A stretch of 64,000 nt of DNA from Capnocytophaga granulosa ATCC 51502 (GCF_000411115.1 NZ_KE150242.1:242218-306217); one strand, 5' to 3'; shown: positions 17,593-27,049, counted from the stretch's first letter. Numbers and translations: made by a program. The notes: a model not told the origin generated them from the sequence alone.

Positions 17593-19743
17593 CTATTTAT
17601 TAGGTAGTTCCTTGTATCCCATATTCCAGAGAGAGAAGGCTTGTTCGTCAGCATATCCTTCAATCATCTTGCTCACTGGGGTACCTGCTCCGTGTCCTGC
17701 ATTGGTTTCTATACGTAGGATAATAGGTACATTCTTGCAGGCTTGTTTTTTCTGTAACTGAGCGGCAAACTTGAAGCTGTGAGCTGGTACTACACGGTCG
17801 TCATGATCGGCAGTGGATACCATGGTAGCAGGATAGCAAACGCCCTCTTTTACATTGTGTACAGGAGAGTAACCTTTGAGGTATTCAAACATTTCCTTGC
17901 TGTCATCGGAGGTACCATAGTCATAAGCCCAGCCAGCGCCTGCGGTGAACTTGTGGTAGCGGAGCATATCCATAACCCCTACATCGGGCAAGGCTACACG
18001 CATAAGGTCAGGACGCTGGGTCATTACGGCTCCTACCAAAAGTCCTCCGTTAGAAGCTCCTTTGATAGCCAATTTCTCCTTAGAGGTATATTTTTCTTTG
18101 ATAAGGTATTCAGCAGCGGCAATAAAGTCATCGAACACGTTTTGTTTCTTGAACTTAGTACCATCATCATGCCATTTTTTACCATATTCACCACCTCCAC
18201 GGATATTAGCAGTGGCATATACTCCGCCATTGTTCATCCATACAGCGATGCTCACCCCAAAGTAAGGATAAGTGATAGCATTGAACCCTCCATAGCCATA
18301 GAGTAGGGTAGGGGCAGTACCGTCGAGCTTGGTAGTTTTCTTATAGGTAATGGTCATAGGCACCTTAGTACCGTCCTTAGAGGTATAGAATACTTGTTTG
18401 GACTCGTACTCATCAGAGTTGAAAGCAATAGAAGGTTTCCAATATTGGGTAGTTTCTCCACTTTCCAAGTTGAGTTTGTAGATACTTGTAGGGGTACAAG
18501 TATTGGTAAACCAGAAATAAGTATCCTTTTGATTCTCTTTGGAAGAGAATCCACCAGCAACCCCTATGGAAGGGAGCTTAATATCGCGAATAAACTTACC
18601 TGAGAAGTCATATTGTTTTACTTCGGTAAGGGCAGCCACGGTATATTTGGCAAGGATATAGCCACCAGCGGTAGTGATGTCCAATACATTTTCATTTTCA
18701 GGGATAAGATCCTTCCAATGTTCAGGAGTTGGATTCTTTACGTCGGTAACTACTACTTTTCCGTTAGGAGCGTTGAGGTTGGTGAAGAGGTAGAGCTTAT
18801 CTCCTTTGACATCAATCACCGAAGTATCGGAAGAATAGTCATTAAGGATAGTAACCAAAGGTGCTTTAGGGTCTTTCAAGTCTTTGATAAAGAGCTTGTT
18901 ACCAGAAGTAGCATCGGCACCGAAGATGATAAGATATCTTTGATCATCGGTTACATAGGCATCGGTATAGCGGTTTTTTTCCTCAGCAGTACCTCCGAAG
19001 ATGAGCACATCTTCTTTCTGAGAAGTACCGAGCTTGTGGTAATACACCTTGTTTTGGTCGGTTTTTTCAGAAAGTTCACTACCCTTTGGCTTGTCGTAGG
19101 AAGAGTAGTAGAAACCTTCGTTTCCTTTCCAGTTACCTCCACCGAATTTTACATCTACAATAGGATCGCCTATTTGTTCTTTGGTCTTGGCGTTGAGCAC
19201 TATGGCTTTTTTCCAGTCGCTACCAGCCTCAGAGATAAGGTAACATACCAAAGAACCATCTTTGGAGAAGTTTAGCCCAGCCAAGGAAGTGGTTCCATCG
19301 GCAGCAAACTTGTTAGGGTCAAGGAATACTTCCTCTTTACCGTCCTTATCCTTGCGGTAGAGCACACTCTGGTCTTGCAAACCGTTGTTGCGATAGTAGT
19401 AGGTATAGTCACCTTCTACAAAAGGAGCGCCTGACTTTTCGTAATTCCAGAGTTTTTCTAGTTGTTCCTTAATCGTTTTGCGGTAAGGAATTGCATTGAG
19501 ATAATCAGTGGTGAATTGGCTTTGTGCTTTCACCCAAGCCTCAGTCTCTGGACTTCGGTCGTCTTCGAGCCAACGGTAAGGGTCAGCTACTTTTTCTCCG
19601 AAATAATCGTCTTCTACGACTTGTTCTTTGGTTTGGGGATAGGTAAAGTCTTTCATCTGTTCTGTCTCGGAGGGTTGTTGAGGGTTGTTCTTACAAGCCG
19701 AAAGGGCAAGAGCACAACCTAGCGGAATAAAAAAATACTTCAT
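17593..19743 (-). CDS. Prolyl oligopeptidase lipoprotein (S9A), paralog 1
   Basis: The 716-residue protein is a serine peptidase cleaving short peptides after proline. The leader ends in the lipobox LSAC (Cys17), so it is membrane-anchored, probably in the periplasm or on the surface. The N-terminal beta-propeller spans residues about 75-430 and the alpha/beta hydrolase domain follows. The catalytic triad is Ser564 (GASNGG), an Asp in DHDDRVVP (about 648) and His684 (NAGHGAG). DPYRWLEDDRSPE is the usual N-terminal signature. It is a close tandem duplicate of the gene at 20976-23138: the last 150 residues are nearly the same, while the propellers differ more. The two copies are separated by repeats and a DUF559 gene. 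Confidence 0.93.
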   Translation of the reverse strand: MKYFFIPLGCALALSACKNNPQQPSETEQMKDFTYPQTKEQVVEDDYFGEKVADPYRWLEDDRSPETEAWVKAQSQFTTDYLNAIPYRKTIKEQLEKLWNYEKSGAPFVEGDYTYYYRNNGLQDQSVLYRKDKDGKEEVFLDPNKFAADGTTSLAGLNFSKDGSLVCYLISEAGSDWKKAIVLNAKTKEQIGDPIVDVKFGGGNWKGNEGFYYSSYDKPKGSELSEKTDQNKVYYHKLGTSQKEDVLIFGGTAEEKNRYTDAYVTDDQRYLIIFGADATSGNKLFIKDLKDPKAPLVTILNDYSSDTSVIDVKGDKLYLFTNLNAPNGKVVVTDVKNPTPEHWKDLIPENENVLDITTAGGYILAKYTVAALTEVKQYDFSGKFIRDIKLPSIGVAGGFSSKENQKDTYFWFTNTCTPTSIYKLNLESGETTQYWKPSIAFNSDEYESKQVFYTSKDGTKVPMTITYKKTTKLDGTAPTLLYGYGGFNAITYPYFGVSIAVWMNNGGVYATANIRGGGEYGKKWHDDGTKFKKQNVFDDFIAAAEYLIKEKYTSKEKLAIKGASNGGLLVGAVMTQRPDLMRVALPDVGVMDMLRYHKFTAGAGWAYDYGTSDDSKEMFEYLKGYSPVHNVKEGVCYPATMVSTADHDDRVVPAHSFKFAAQLQKKQACKNVPIILRIETNAGHGAGTPVSKMIEGYADEQAFSLWNMGYKELPNK

Positions 19744-19790
19744 ATTAATTGTTAAATTGAATTTTACAAACTGTTTAACTTATTGATATT

Positions 19791-19820
19791 CAAAATCCCC
19801 CCCTCAAGGGGGGAGTTCAG
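19791..19820. repeat. Fragment of the MITE-like element, inverted
   Basis: CAAAATCCCCCCC followed by TCAAGGGGGGAGTT matches the G/C-run block of the 7569-7873 element on the opposite strand, with an internal deletion. Confidence 0.5.
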
Positions 19821-19887
19821 ATTCTTTGAGGAAGTTGAAAGTGTTTGTTAGTCTCAAGTAGCTGACAATCATCAATATAAACTTGAG

Positions 19888-20274
19888 TTAATAGTTACTT
19901 TCTTGTTCTTCTTTTAGTTCATTTATTTTTGCCACTATCACAGATATTACATGTGTAATATCATTTTCTATTGACTGATTAGAAAATCTAAGGAATGTTA
20001 TTCCGTATTTTTCTATTGCTTCTTGTCGTTTGGCGTCTTCTATATACTTAAAATCATGAATATTTCCGTCCACTTCAATAGCTAAATGCAATTGAGGACA
20101 ATAGAAATCAACGATGTATTCTAAAATAGGAACTTGTCTATTAAACAATACTCCTAGACTCCTTCCCTTTATTTGTTTCCAAAGAGAAATTTCACAAGGA
20201 GTACTATTATTTCTTAGGTTATTCGCAAATTCTTTTAGCTTGGGATTATAAGGAATAATATTGCTATTTATCAT
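19888..20274 (-). CDS. DUF559 (Vsr-like) endonuclease-domain protein
   Basis: The 128-residue protein has the PD-(D/E)xK-like core of the DUF559 family: LWKQIKGRSLG with NRQVPI, then YIVDFYCPQLHLAIEVDG with Asp56, Glu67 and Asp69 as likely metal ligands, then RQEAIEKYGITFLRF. DUF559 is distantly related to very-short-patch-repair nucleases; its cellular role is unknown. The gene is AT-richer than its neighbours. It is isolated between the two prolyl oligopeptidase genes, with MITE-like copies directly upstream, which suggests it arrived with or next to them. The start at 20274 gives the usual MxxxxxIPYNPKLKEFA beginning. Confidence 0.85.
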   Translation of the reverse strand: MINSNIIPYNPKLKEFANNLRNNSTPCEISLWKQIKGRSLGVLFNRQVPILEYIVDFYCPQLHLAIEVDGNIHDFKYIEDAKRQEAIEKYGITFLRFSNQSIENDITHVISVIVAKINELKEEQESNY

Positions 20275-20283
20275 TATTTTCTA

Positions 20284-20332
20284 ACTTAGGTTTCGAAAGT
20301 CGTTTTTAGGCATTATTGTAATTATAAATGAT
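20284..20332. repeat. Left-end fragment of the MITE-like element
   Basis: ACTTAGGTTTCGAAAGTCG followed by TTTTTAGG resembles the left 45 bases of copies 2 and 3 and abuts copy 2 directly. It is a truncated, older insertion. Confidence 0.55.
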
Positions 20333-20610
20333 TTAAGTTTCGCAAGTTGTTTTTAGGTTGCTATTGAAATTGCAAGTAACTGATAAACAATTATTTGTAA
20401 AAACCTCCCCCCAACCCCCCTCCAAAGGGAAAGTCCGCGAGAGCGGAGTATGTGTCTTTAAGGGCGTTGAAATGGTCTAATTTGTTTATTAAATTAGAAA
20501 ATTTCCCTTCTATAACTTATTGAACCTCTACTACTTACTAACTCCCCCCTTGAGGGGGGGTAGGGGGGATGTTTTGAGAATCAGTTGATTACAGAGTTTG
20601 CAAAACTTAA
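20333..20610. mobile_element. MITE-like element, copy 2 (278 bp)
   Basis: The left end TTAAGTTTCGCAAG is intact. The right end TTTGCAAAACTTAA matches it at 12 of 14 positions when inverted. The interior is nearly identical to copy 1 except that about 35 bases around the GAATACTTGGAGCAGAG block are missing. Confidence 0.8.
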
Positions 20611-20644
20611 ATAAATAATTGATTATTAATTATTAATTATTTAC

Positions 20645-20970
20645 TTAAGTTTCGCAAGTCGTTTTTAGGCAATTATTGCAATTATAAATAACTAATAATC
20701 AATTATTTGTAAAAACATATCCCCCCACTCCCCTCCAAAGGATAGTCTGCGAATACTTGGAGCAGAGTATGTGAGTTGCGAGAGCGGAGTATGTGTCTTT
20801 AAGGGCGTTGAAAAGGCCTATTTTGTTTATCAAATTAGAAAATTTTCTTTCTATAACATATTGGACCTCTATTACTTACTTTCACATACTCGCTTACGCG
20901 ACTTTCCCCTTGAGGGGGGTAGGGGGGATGTTTTGAAAGTTAATGAGTTACAGGGCTTTCAGAACTTGAA
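20645..20970. mobile_element. MITE-like element, copy 3 (about 325 bp)
   Basis: The left end TTAAGTTTCGCAAG is intact. The right end has decayed (CTTTCAGAACTTGAA). The interior matches copy 1, with an extra CACATACTCGCTTACGCGACT segment before the second G run. It ends 6 bases from the stop codon of the second prolyl oligopeptidase. Confidence 0.75.
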
Positions 20971-20975
20971 TTAAT

Positions 20976-23138
20976 TTAGTCTTTAGAGTTTGGTAGCTTC
21001 TTATACCCCATGTTCCATAGGGCAAAGGCTTGCCAGTCAGCGGTTTGGTCTATGATTTTGCTCACAGGCGTACCTGCACCATGGCCTGCATTGGTCTCTA
21101 TACGGATAAATACAGGGTTTTTGCAGGCTTGTTTGCTTTGCAGCTGGGCGGCAAACTTGAAGCTGTGGGCGGGTACCACACGGTCATCATGGTCTCCAGT
21201 GAAGACAAGAGTAGCAGGATAGCAGGTACCTTCTTTTACATTGTGTACAGGGGAGTAGCCCTTGAGGTACTCGAACATTTCCTTGCTGTCATCGGAAGTA
21301 CCATAGTCGTATGCCCAGCCTGCTCCAGAGGTGAATTTGTGGTAACGAAGCATATCCATCACCCCTACATAAGGCAAGGCAACACGCATAAGGTCAGGAC
21401 GTTGGGTCATTACTGCTCCTATGAGTAGTCCGCCGTTGGAACCACCCTTGATGGCAAGTTTCTCTTTGGAGGTGTATTTGTTATCTATTAAGTACTGGCA
21501 AGCAGCGATAAAGTCGTCAAATACGTTTTGTTTCTTGAACTTAGTACCATCATCATGCCATTTTTTACCGTATTCACCACCACCACGAATGTTGGCCACG
21601 GCAAATACACCCCCATTGTTCATCCATACGGCATAAGTAACAGCGAACCAAGGGGTATAGCTGATATTGAATCCACCATAACCATAGAGACAAGCAGGAG
21701 CTGTACCATCTAAGGGAGTCCCCTTCTTATAGGTGATGATCATAGGTACTTTGGTGCCGTCCTTGGAGGTATAGAATACTTGTTTGGACTCAAAATCATT
21801 AGGGTTGAAGTCTATCTTAGGTGCCCAATAAAGCTCCGTATCCCCTTTGTCTAAGTGTAACTTATAGATACTTGAGGGAGTATAGAAGTTTTCAAAGGAA
21901 AAATAACTTTCGTTTTCCTCCTCCTTAGCACTATTCAAGGTTACTGTACCTAAGGCAGGAAGTTTGATATCTCGGATCAGTTTTCCTTCAAAGTCATATT
22001 GTTTTACTTGGGAGATGGCATCTTTCATATAGTGAGCCAAGATATATTTCCCAGCCACTACAGGGGTAAGTACATTTTGGGTTTCAGCAATAAGGTCTTT
22101 CCAGTGCTCTGGGGTAGGGTTCTTTATGTCTGCCACTACGATTTTTCCATTAGGGGCATTTAGGTTGGTTTGGAAGTAGATTTTATCCCCTTTGATAGAA
22201 AGGACAAAGGTGTCGGAGTCATAGTTGTTGAGGATAGTGATGAGTGGACTATTAGGTTTTCTAAGATCCTTGATCCACAACTTACCTCCAGAGGTAGTTT
22301 CCTCTCCACGGATAATGAGGTAGTTTTCGTCATTGGACACATAGCCTCCTACGTAGCGGTTTTTTTCCTCTGGTTTGCCCCCGAAGACTAATACGTCAGC
22401 TGACTGAGGGGTGCCGAGCTTATGGTAGTATAGCTTGTTTTGGTCGGTCTTTTCAGAAAGCTCACTACCCTTTGGCTTGTCATAGCTACAGTAGTAGAAT
22501 CCCTCATTTTTGTACCAGTAACCGCCTGAAAATTTGATATTAACAATAGTATCTCCTATTTGTTGTTTGGTTTTGGTATCCATAACAATCGCCTTGCGCC
22601 AGTCACTTCCTCCTTCTGAGATCAGATAGCACAAGAGGGAACCATCTTTGGAAAAGTTGATTTCGGCCAAGGAGGTTGTCCCATCGGCAGCGAATTTATT
22701 AGGGTCAAGGAAGAGTTCCTCACGACCTTCTTTGTCTCGGCGATACAGAACATCTTGGTTCTGCAAACCATCGTTCTTATAATAATAGGTATAATCTCCT
22801 ACATTGAAGGGAGCGGTAAGTTGTTCATGATTCCAGAGTTTTTCCGCTTGTTCCTTGATTTGGTTGCGGTAAGGAATGGAGTGTAGGTAGCCAAAGGTAA
22901 CCTGGTTTTGAGCTTTTACCCAAGCGGCAGTTTCTTCACTTCTATCGTCCTCAAGCCAGCGATAAGGGTCAATCACCTTCTTGCCAAAATAGGTGTCTTC
23001 TACATTTTCCTTTTTGGTTTCAGGATAAGAAAAGTTTTCCCATGTCTCTTTCTCTTCTTTAGTAGTTTGTTTTTGCTGGAGCGAATGACATGCCGTCAAG
23101 GTAAGCAAACACCCCAAAGGAATAAAGAATGATTTCAT
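20976..23138 (-). CDS. Prolyl oligopeptidase lipoprotein (S9A), paralog 2
   Basis: The 720-residue S9A serine peptidase has a lipobox (LTAC, Cys17). The beta-propeller covers residues about 80-435 and the hydrolase domain the rest. The triad is Ser567 (GGSNGG), an Asp in GDHDDRVVP (about 651) and His686 (NAGHGAG). It shares the DPYRWLEDDRSEE signature and most of its sequence with paralog 1 downstream. The more variable propellers could give the two enzymes different peptide size limits (inference). A complete promoter lies at 23217-23246. A likely role is uptake of proline-rich peptides in an asaccharolytic or host-associated lifestyle. Confidence 0.93.
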   Translation of the reverse strand: MKSFFIPLGCLLTLTACHSLQQKQTTKEEKETWENFSYPETKKENVEDTYFGKKVIDPYRWLEDDRSEETAAWVKAQNQVTFGYLHSIPYRNQIKEQAEKLWNHEQLTAPFNVGDYTYYYKNDGLQNQDVLYRRDKEGREELFLDPNKFAADGTTSLAEINFSKDGSLLCYLISEGGSDWRKAIVMDTKTKQQIGDTIVNIKFSGGYWYKNEGFYYCSYDKPKGSELSEKTDQNKLYYHKLGTPQSADVLVFGGKPEEKNRYVGGYVSNDENYLIIRGEETTSGGKLWIKDLRKPNSPLITILNNYDSDTFVLSIKGDKIYFQTNLNAPNGKIVVADIKNPTPEHWKDLIAETQNVLTPVVAGKYILAHYMKDAISQVKQYDFEGKLIRDIKLPALGTVTLNSAKEEENESYFSFENFYTPSSIYKLHLDKGDTELYWAPKIDFNPNDFESKQVFYTSKDGTKVPMIITYKKGTPLDGTAPACLYGYGGFNISYTPWFAVTYAVWMNNGGVFAVANIRGGGEYGKKWHDDGTKFKKQNVFDDFIAACQYLIDNKYTSKEKLAIKGGSNGGLLIGAVMTQRPDLMRVALPYVGVMDMLRYHKFTSGAGWAYDYGTSDDSKEMFEYLKGYSPVHNVKEGTCYPATLVFTGDHDDRVVPAHSFKFAAQLQSKQACKNPVFIRIETNAGHGAGTPVSKIIDQTADWQAFALWNMGYKKLPNSKD

Positions 23139-23190
23139 ATGTAATTATTAATTGTTAATGATCGATCATTAATTGCTAATGGTTGAATGA
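23139..23190. repeat. Heptad repeat array (TTAATTG/TTAATGA type)
   Basis: 7-bp units such as TTAATTG and CTAATGG fill the 5' leader of prolyl oligopeptidase 2. ATGATCGATCAT in the middle is the switch point between strands. Confidence 0.6.
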
Positions 23191-23216
23191 GAATTCGTCT
23201 TTATTAGAATCAATGC

Positions 23217-23246
23217 CAAATATACGTTTTTTTTTAGAACTGACAA
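23217..23246 (-). promoter_or_regulatory. Promoter of prolyl oligopeptidase 2
   Basis: On the minus strand TTG (23246-23244), 19 bp, TATATTTG (23224-23217). This matches the Bacteroidota TTG/TAnnTTTG promoter. The transcript leader is about 75 bases and carries the heptad array. Confidence 0.65.
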
Positions 23247-23350
23247 AACGAAGAGGTAATAAATTGCGGCAGGACAATCCTTAAAATAGTGGTATTAATC
23301 ATTATTGATGTCAATCATTAACTTTAACTTCTTTTTATTATTACGTTTTA

Positions 23351-23381
23351 TTGATTTTACTGATTAAATGTTGTAATTTTG
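23351..23381 (+). promoter_or_regulatory. Promoter of the 145-residue hypothetical gene
   Basis: TTG (23351-23353), 20 bp, TAATTTTG (23374-23381). The start codon at 23418 is 36 bases downstream. This supports a real gene there. Confidence 0.65.
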
Positions 23382-23417
23382 TAGTCGCTAAGAAGTCTAT
23401 TAATAATCCTATAAATC

Positions 23418-23855
23418 ATGAAAAAGCAAATCGTACAAACACTATGGCATATTGCCAGTGGCAAACCTCAAGAGCAAGGAGAGAAGGTCGTTTATCCCAA
23501 TATACGCGAACAACTCAATGCGATCAAGGCTCTTATGAGCATTGACGGCTGGGACGAACTTGACCCCCAAGAGGATATGCCCGCCCCAGTGGCTTCCTCT
23601 TGCCCCCCTATCACAAGTGGTAAAGAGGCCACAAGTCACCAGCAAACAACAACTATTGAAGAGAAAAAAGCAAGTGAACCACAAGAGCCTACAGAGAAAG
23701 GGATTTCCGAAAAGCGTGATGCTGTAACAATTGTTGTACAAGAACAACCCTCATCACAACAATCCTTACAACAGTCCTCTGCTAAGCGTGTACCTAAAAA
23801 GATGTCTGTAGGAAAAATGAAAAGGATACTAAGGCGGGGTAAATTAGTCAATTAG
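23418..23855 (+). CDS. Hypothetical low-complexity protein
   Basis: I do not recognise this 145-residue protein. Residues 1-45 look folded (KQIVQTLWHIASGK and YPNIREQLNAIKALMSIDGWD). The middle is a Gln/Ser/Glu/Thr-rich linker and the end is basic (KRVPKKMSVGKMKRILRRGK), so it could bind nucleic acid or a membrane surface. There is no signal peptide. A two-box promoter lies just upstream, which argues that it is expressed. The stop codon is adjacent to that of the convergent rodA (23855/23856). Confidence 0.6.
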   Translation: MKKQIVQTLWHIASGKPQEQGEKVVYPNIREQLNAIKALMSIDGWDELDPQEDMPAPVASSCPPITSGKEATSHQQTTTIEEKKASEPQEPTEKGISEKRDAVTIVVQEQPSSQQSLQQSSAKRVPKKMSVGKMKRILRRGKLVN

Positions 23856-25121
23856 CTAATGTTTTTCCTTATTCATATTGAGCCTAAGGAAGATAAAGAG
23901 CAGCATAGTAAAGCCCCATAACCCTGAACCTCCATAACTGAAGAAGGGCAGTGGAATCCCTACGGTGGGCATGGTGCCGATGACCATACTGATATTGACA
24001 AAAAAGTGTATAAAGAAAATTGCCGACACACAGTAACCATAGATACGATAGAACTTACTCCGCTGGTTTTCAGCCAAATACCATATACGCAGACAGAGTA
24101 AAGCAAAGAGAAGGGTAACGGTAGCTGTCCCATAGAAACCCCATTCCTCACCCAAAGTGGTGAAGATATAGTCGGTATGTTGTTCAGGGACAAAGTCTCC
24201 TTTGGTAAGGGTTCCTTCCAAAAATCCTTTACCTGAGAGTCCTCCCGAGGAGATAGCCGACTCGGCTTGTAAGGTGTTGTAAGCTACTGTCTGGCGAAGC
24301 GTTTGGCTATCGGTGATCTCGTTATCTAAGCGTAGCCAAAGGCTAAAGCGATCGCGGTGGTGCTGCTTGAAAACATTATAGAAAATGAAATTGGCCGAAT
24401 AGGAGGTCAGCACGCATAGTATTACTAGCAAAGATACATGCCTATAAGGGGTATGTCCGTTGCGCTGTTTTGCCCAATAGCCATAGAGTAGGGCAAGGAA
24501 AACGAAAAAAGTAATCGTGTTGCCCATGCCAAACTTCAGGGTGGAGAGGAAAACCATAAGGAACAAGAGCATCAGAAAGATAAAGGAAGAACTCATACCC
24601 TCTCGGTTCAGCGCAAAGATAAAAGCCCCATAGACCAAGGTACTCCCTGGGTCGGGTTGTAAGATGATGAGAAAACAAGGTATGATGATAATCACTAGTG
24701 TATTAATCAAGTCCTTGAACTTACGTATATCTGTCTGTATATGGCTGAGCTGCTTGGCAAAGAGCAGTGCGGTAGCTGTCTTGGCGAACTCGGCTGGTTG
24801 TATGGTAACAGGGCCTATGGCATACCAAGCCTTAGCCCCATTGATTGTCTTTCCAAAGATAAGCACCCCTACTAGTAGTAGCATGGCTACCATATAGAAT
24901 ATTTCTGCGGAGTTCTCATAGAACTTCGGTTCAATAGCCAAGATAAATAGGATAAGCAGCACGCTGGTACAAACAAAAAATAATTGCTTGGTGGCATGCT
25001 GAGAGAAGTCCATAAGATTGGTGGTTTGTTCGTTGTAGCCTGTGGCATAGATACAAACCCAACCAATGGAGACCAACGCTATATATAGGAGGACACTGAG
25101 CCAGTCAAGGTGTTTTAACAT
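23856..25121 (-). CDS. rodA: Rod shape-determining protein RodA (SEDS glycosyltransferase)
   Basis: The 421-residue polytopic inner-membrane protein of the FtsW/RodA/SpoVE family polymerises lipid II into glycan strands for cell elongation. It has about ten membrane helices. The SEDS features GAKAWYAIGPVTIQPAEFAK (two pieces near residues 95-115) and PTVGIPLPFFSYGGSG near residue 385 are present. I place the start at the ATG at 25121 (MLKHLDWLS), 4 bases after the mrdA stop. An in-frame ATG at 25169 lies inside mrdA and would add 16 residues that are not typical. It forms an operon with PBP2, its transpeptidase partner. Confidence 0.92.
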   Translation of the reverse strand: MLKHLDWLSVLLYIALVSIGWVCIYATGYNEQTTNLMDFSQHATKQLFFVCTSVLLILFILAIEPKFYENSAEIFYMVAMLLLVGVLIFGKTINGAKAWYAIGPVTIQPAEFAKTATALLFAKQLSHIQTDIRKFKDLINTLVIIIIPCFLIILQPDPGSTLVYGAFIFALNREGMSSSFIFLMLLFLMVFLSTLKFGMGNTITFFVFLALLYGYWAKQRNGHTPYRHVSLLVILCVLTSYSANFIFYNVFKQHHRDRFSLWLRLDNEITDSQTLRQTVAYNTLQAESAISSGGLSGKGFLEGTLTKGDFVPEQHTDYIFTTLGEEWGFYGTATVTLLFALLCLRIWYLAENQRSKFYRIYGYCVSAIFFIHFFVNISMVIGTMPTVGIPLPFFSYGGSGLWGFTMLLFIFLRLNMNKEKH

Positions 25122-25125
25122 AGGA

Positions 25126-26991
25126 CTATTTATTAATAGAGAAAGGTCGTCCAGAGTAAGGCTTGGCATATTCGTCCTCCAAGCTCTTTTCTATCATTCT
25201 TTTCTCAAGGTCTTTTCTTTTTACATTTTTAGTGAGGTATTCCTCTATCATTAGTGAGGCGATAGGCCCTGCGATACGGGCACCGAAGTAACCGTTCTCT
25301 ACCACCACCACTATGGCAATCTTGGGGTCTTCTATAGGCGCCATGGCCATGAATATGGAGTGGTCAGTCAGCTGCATACGCTTGCCATTGACTCTGATAT
25401 AGTTCTCAGCAGTTCCTGTCTTGGCCGCGACATTGATACTATCTATTTGGGTACCTCTGGAGGTACCTCCCGTATAGGAGAGGTTCATACCTCGTATGAT
25501 AGGGTCAAAGTATTTGGGATCAATACGGGTGTGCTTTATCTGGGTATATTCGGTAAAAGGGGTTGTTTCCCCTCCTATTTTTTTCACCACATGGGGGGTA
25601 TAGTACCAGCCCTTGTTGGCAATAGCCGATAGGGCATTGGCCAGTTGCAAAGGGGTTACCAGCACCTCTCCTTGCCCGATACCATTGGAGATATTGGAGG
25701 TAGCTCGCCATCCGTTCTCTCCATATTGTCGGTTATAGAAAGCAGCATCGGGCAGATAGCCCTTGCGACCAATAGGAAAGTCACTACCTAAGTAAGTTCC
25801 AAAACCAAAACTCTTTAAGTCCTCTGCCCAAGCGGTTAGTCCCTCGGCAGGGGTTGGGTATTTTTCTATGATCTTACGGTATTCGTGAGCGAAATAGGCG
25901 TTGCAGGAAGTGGCAATGGCATGCATCATATCAAGTGGAGAGGCATGTCCGTGGCACTTCATCACGCGGTTTCCGTAGTGGTAGCCACCATTGCAGGAGA
26001 CCAAGGTGTTGGGGGTCATCACCCCTTCCTGTAAGCCGAGCAAGGCTGTAAAAGGTTTGAAGGTAGAACCAGGAGGGTATTCGGCTAGCAGTGCACGGTC
26101 AAAAAGGGGCTTGGCAATGGAGTCGTTGTACAGCATAGTATAATTCTCCGAACGCTTGCGCCCTACCAGTAGGTTAGGGTCATAGGAGGGGGCGGAGACA
26201 AGCGCTAAAATCTCCCCTGTCTTGGGTTCTATAGCCACAATACTGCCACGCTTGCACTGCATAAGGGTCTCTCCATAGCGCTGCAAATCATCGTCTATGG
26301 TTAGCTCCAAGGACTTACCTGCTACAGGAAGCGTGTCATAAGCCCCGTTTTTATAAGAGCCAATCACACGGTTGAACTTGTCCTTTTGCAGGTAGTGTAC
26401 CCCTTTCTTGCCTCTGAGAAAGTCCTCATACTGCTTCTCTACGCCTTGTCGGCCAATGATTTCACCAGCCAAGTAGTAAGGGTTGTTCTTCAGTTCCCAA
26501 TCATTCACCTCGCTGATGTAGCCCAATACATTGGCGCCGCTGAAGGTCTCATAGTGTCTAAGCAAGCGCTTTTGCACAAAGAAGCCAGGGAACTTTCGGA
26601 GTTTTTCTTGCAAAGGGGCATACTCTTCCTTCGAGAGTTGGCTGACGAAAACCGAAGGCTTACGGTAAGAATATTTCTTAGCTTTGTCCAAACTCTCGCG
26701 GAATTGCTCTATACTTATGTTCACCAGCGAACAAAACTCTAAGGTATCCAAGGGCTTTACCTCGCGTGGTACCACCATGATATCATAAGCGGACTGGTTG
26801 GATACCAGTAGCTTACCATTTCTATCATAGATATACCCACGTTCGGGATAATCATAAGACACTTCTATAGCCACATCCTTAGCAATATTGTCTTTGCGAG
26901 TGTCTTTATCAACTATTTGTAAATAGAAAAGTCGAATTAATATAGAGATCGTTCCTACACAGATAATAAAAGGGAGGAATATTTTTTTCAT
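25126..26991 (-). CDS. mrdA: Penicillin-binding protein 2 (elongasome transpeptidase)
   Basis: The 621-residue class B PBP has a single N-terminal membrane anchor (residues 5-25), a PBP dimer domain and a transpeptidase domain. The active site has Ser309 and Lys312 (PPGSTFKPF), SCN near residue 364 and KTG at 524-526. It cross-links peptidoglycan in the periplasm together with RodA. In many Bacteroidota mreB, mreC and mreD precede this pair. Here a roughly 680-bp gene-free stretch precedes it instead, so mreBCD lie elsewhere. A complete promoter is at 27019-27049. Confidence 0.93.
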   Translation of the reverse strand: MKKIFLPFIICVGTISILIRLFYLQIVDKDTRKDNIAKDVAIEVSYDYPERGYIYDRNGKLLVSNQSAYDIMVVPREVKPLDTLEFCSLVNISIEQFRESLDKAKKYSYRKPSVFVSQLSKEEYAPLQEKLRKFPGFFVQKRLLRHYETFSGANVLGYISEVNDWELKNNPYYLAGEIIGRQGVEKQYEDFLRGKKGVHYLQKDKFNRVIGSYKNGAYDTLPVAGKSLELTIDDDLQRYGETLMQCKRGSIVAIEPKTGEILALVSAPSYDPNLLVGRKRSENYTMLYNDSIAKPLFDRALLAEYPPGSTFKPFTALLGLQEGVMTPNTLVSCNGGYHYGNRVMKCHGHASPLDMMHAIATSCNAYFAHEYRKIIEKYPTPAEGLTAWAEDLKSFGFGTYLGSDFPIGRKGYLPDAAFYNRQYGENGWRATSNISNGIGQGEVLVTPLQLANALSAIANKGWYYTPHVVKKIGGETTPFTEYTQIKHTRIDPKYFDPIIRGMNLSYTGGTSRGTQIDSINVAAKTGTAENYIRVNGKRMQLTDHSIFMAMAPIEDPKIAIVVVVENGYFGARIAGPIASLMIEEYLTKNVKRKDLEKRMIEKSLEDEYAKPYSGRPFSINK

Positions 26992-27018
26992 TATTCTATA
27001 GTACCTAATTCAGCGTGG

Positions 27019-27049
27019 CAAAAATAATCATTATCTTTGAAAATCACAA
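27019..27049 (-). promoter_or_regulatory. Promoter of mrdA-rodA
   Basis: On the minus strand TTG (27049-27047), 20 bp, TATTTTTG (27026-27019). It lies 28 bases before the PBP2 start codon. Confidence 0.7.

Noticed and set aside
18613..19275. 220-codon plus-strand frame opposite prolyl oligopeptidase 1
   Set aside because: It is antisense to a clear enzyme gene and has no recognisable features. The same shadow appears opposite the paralog.
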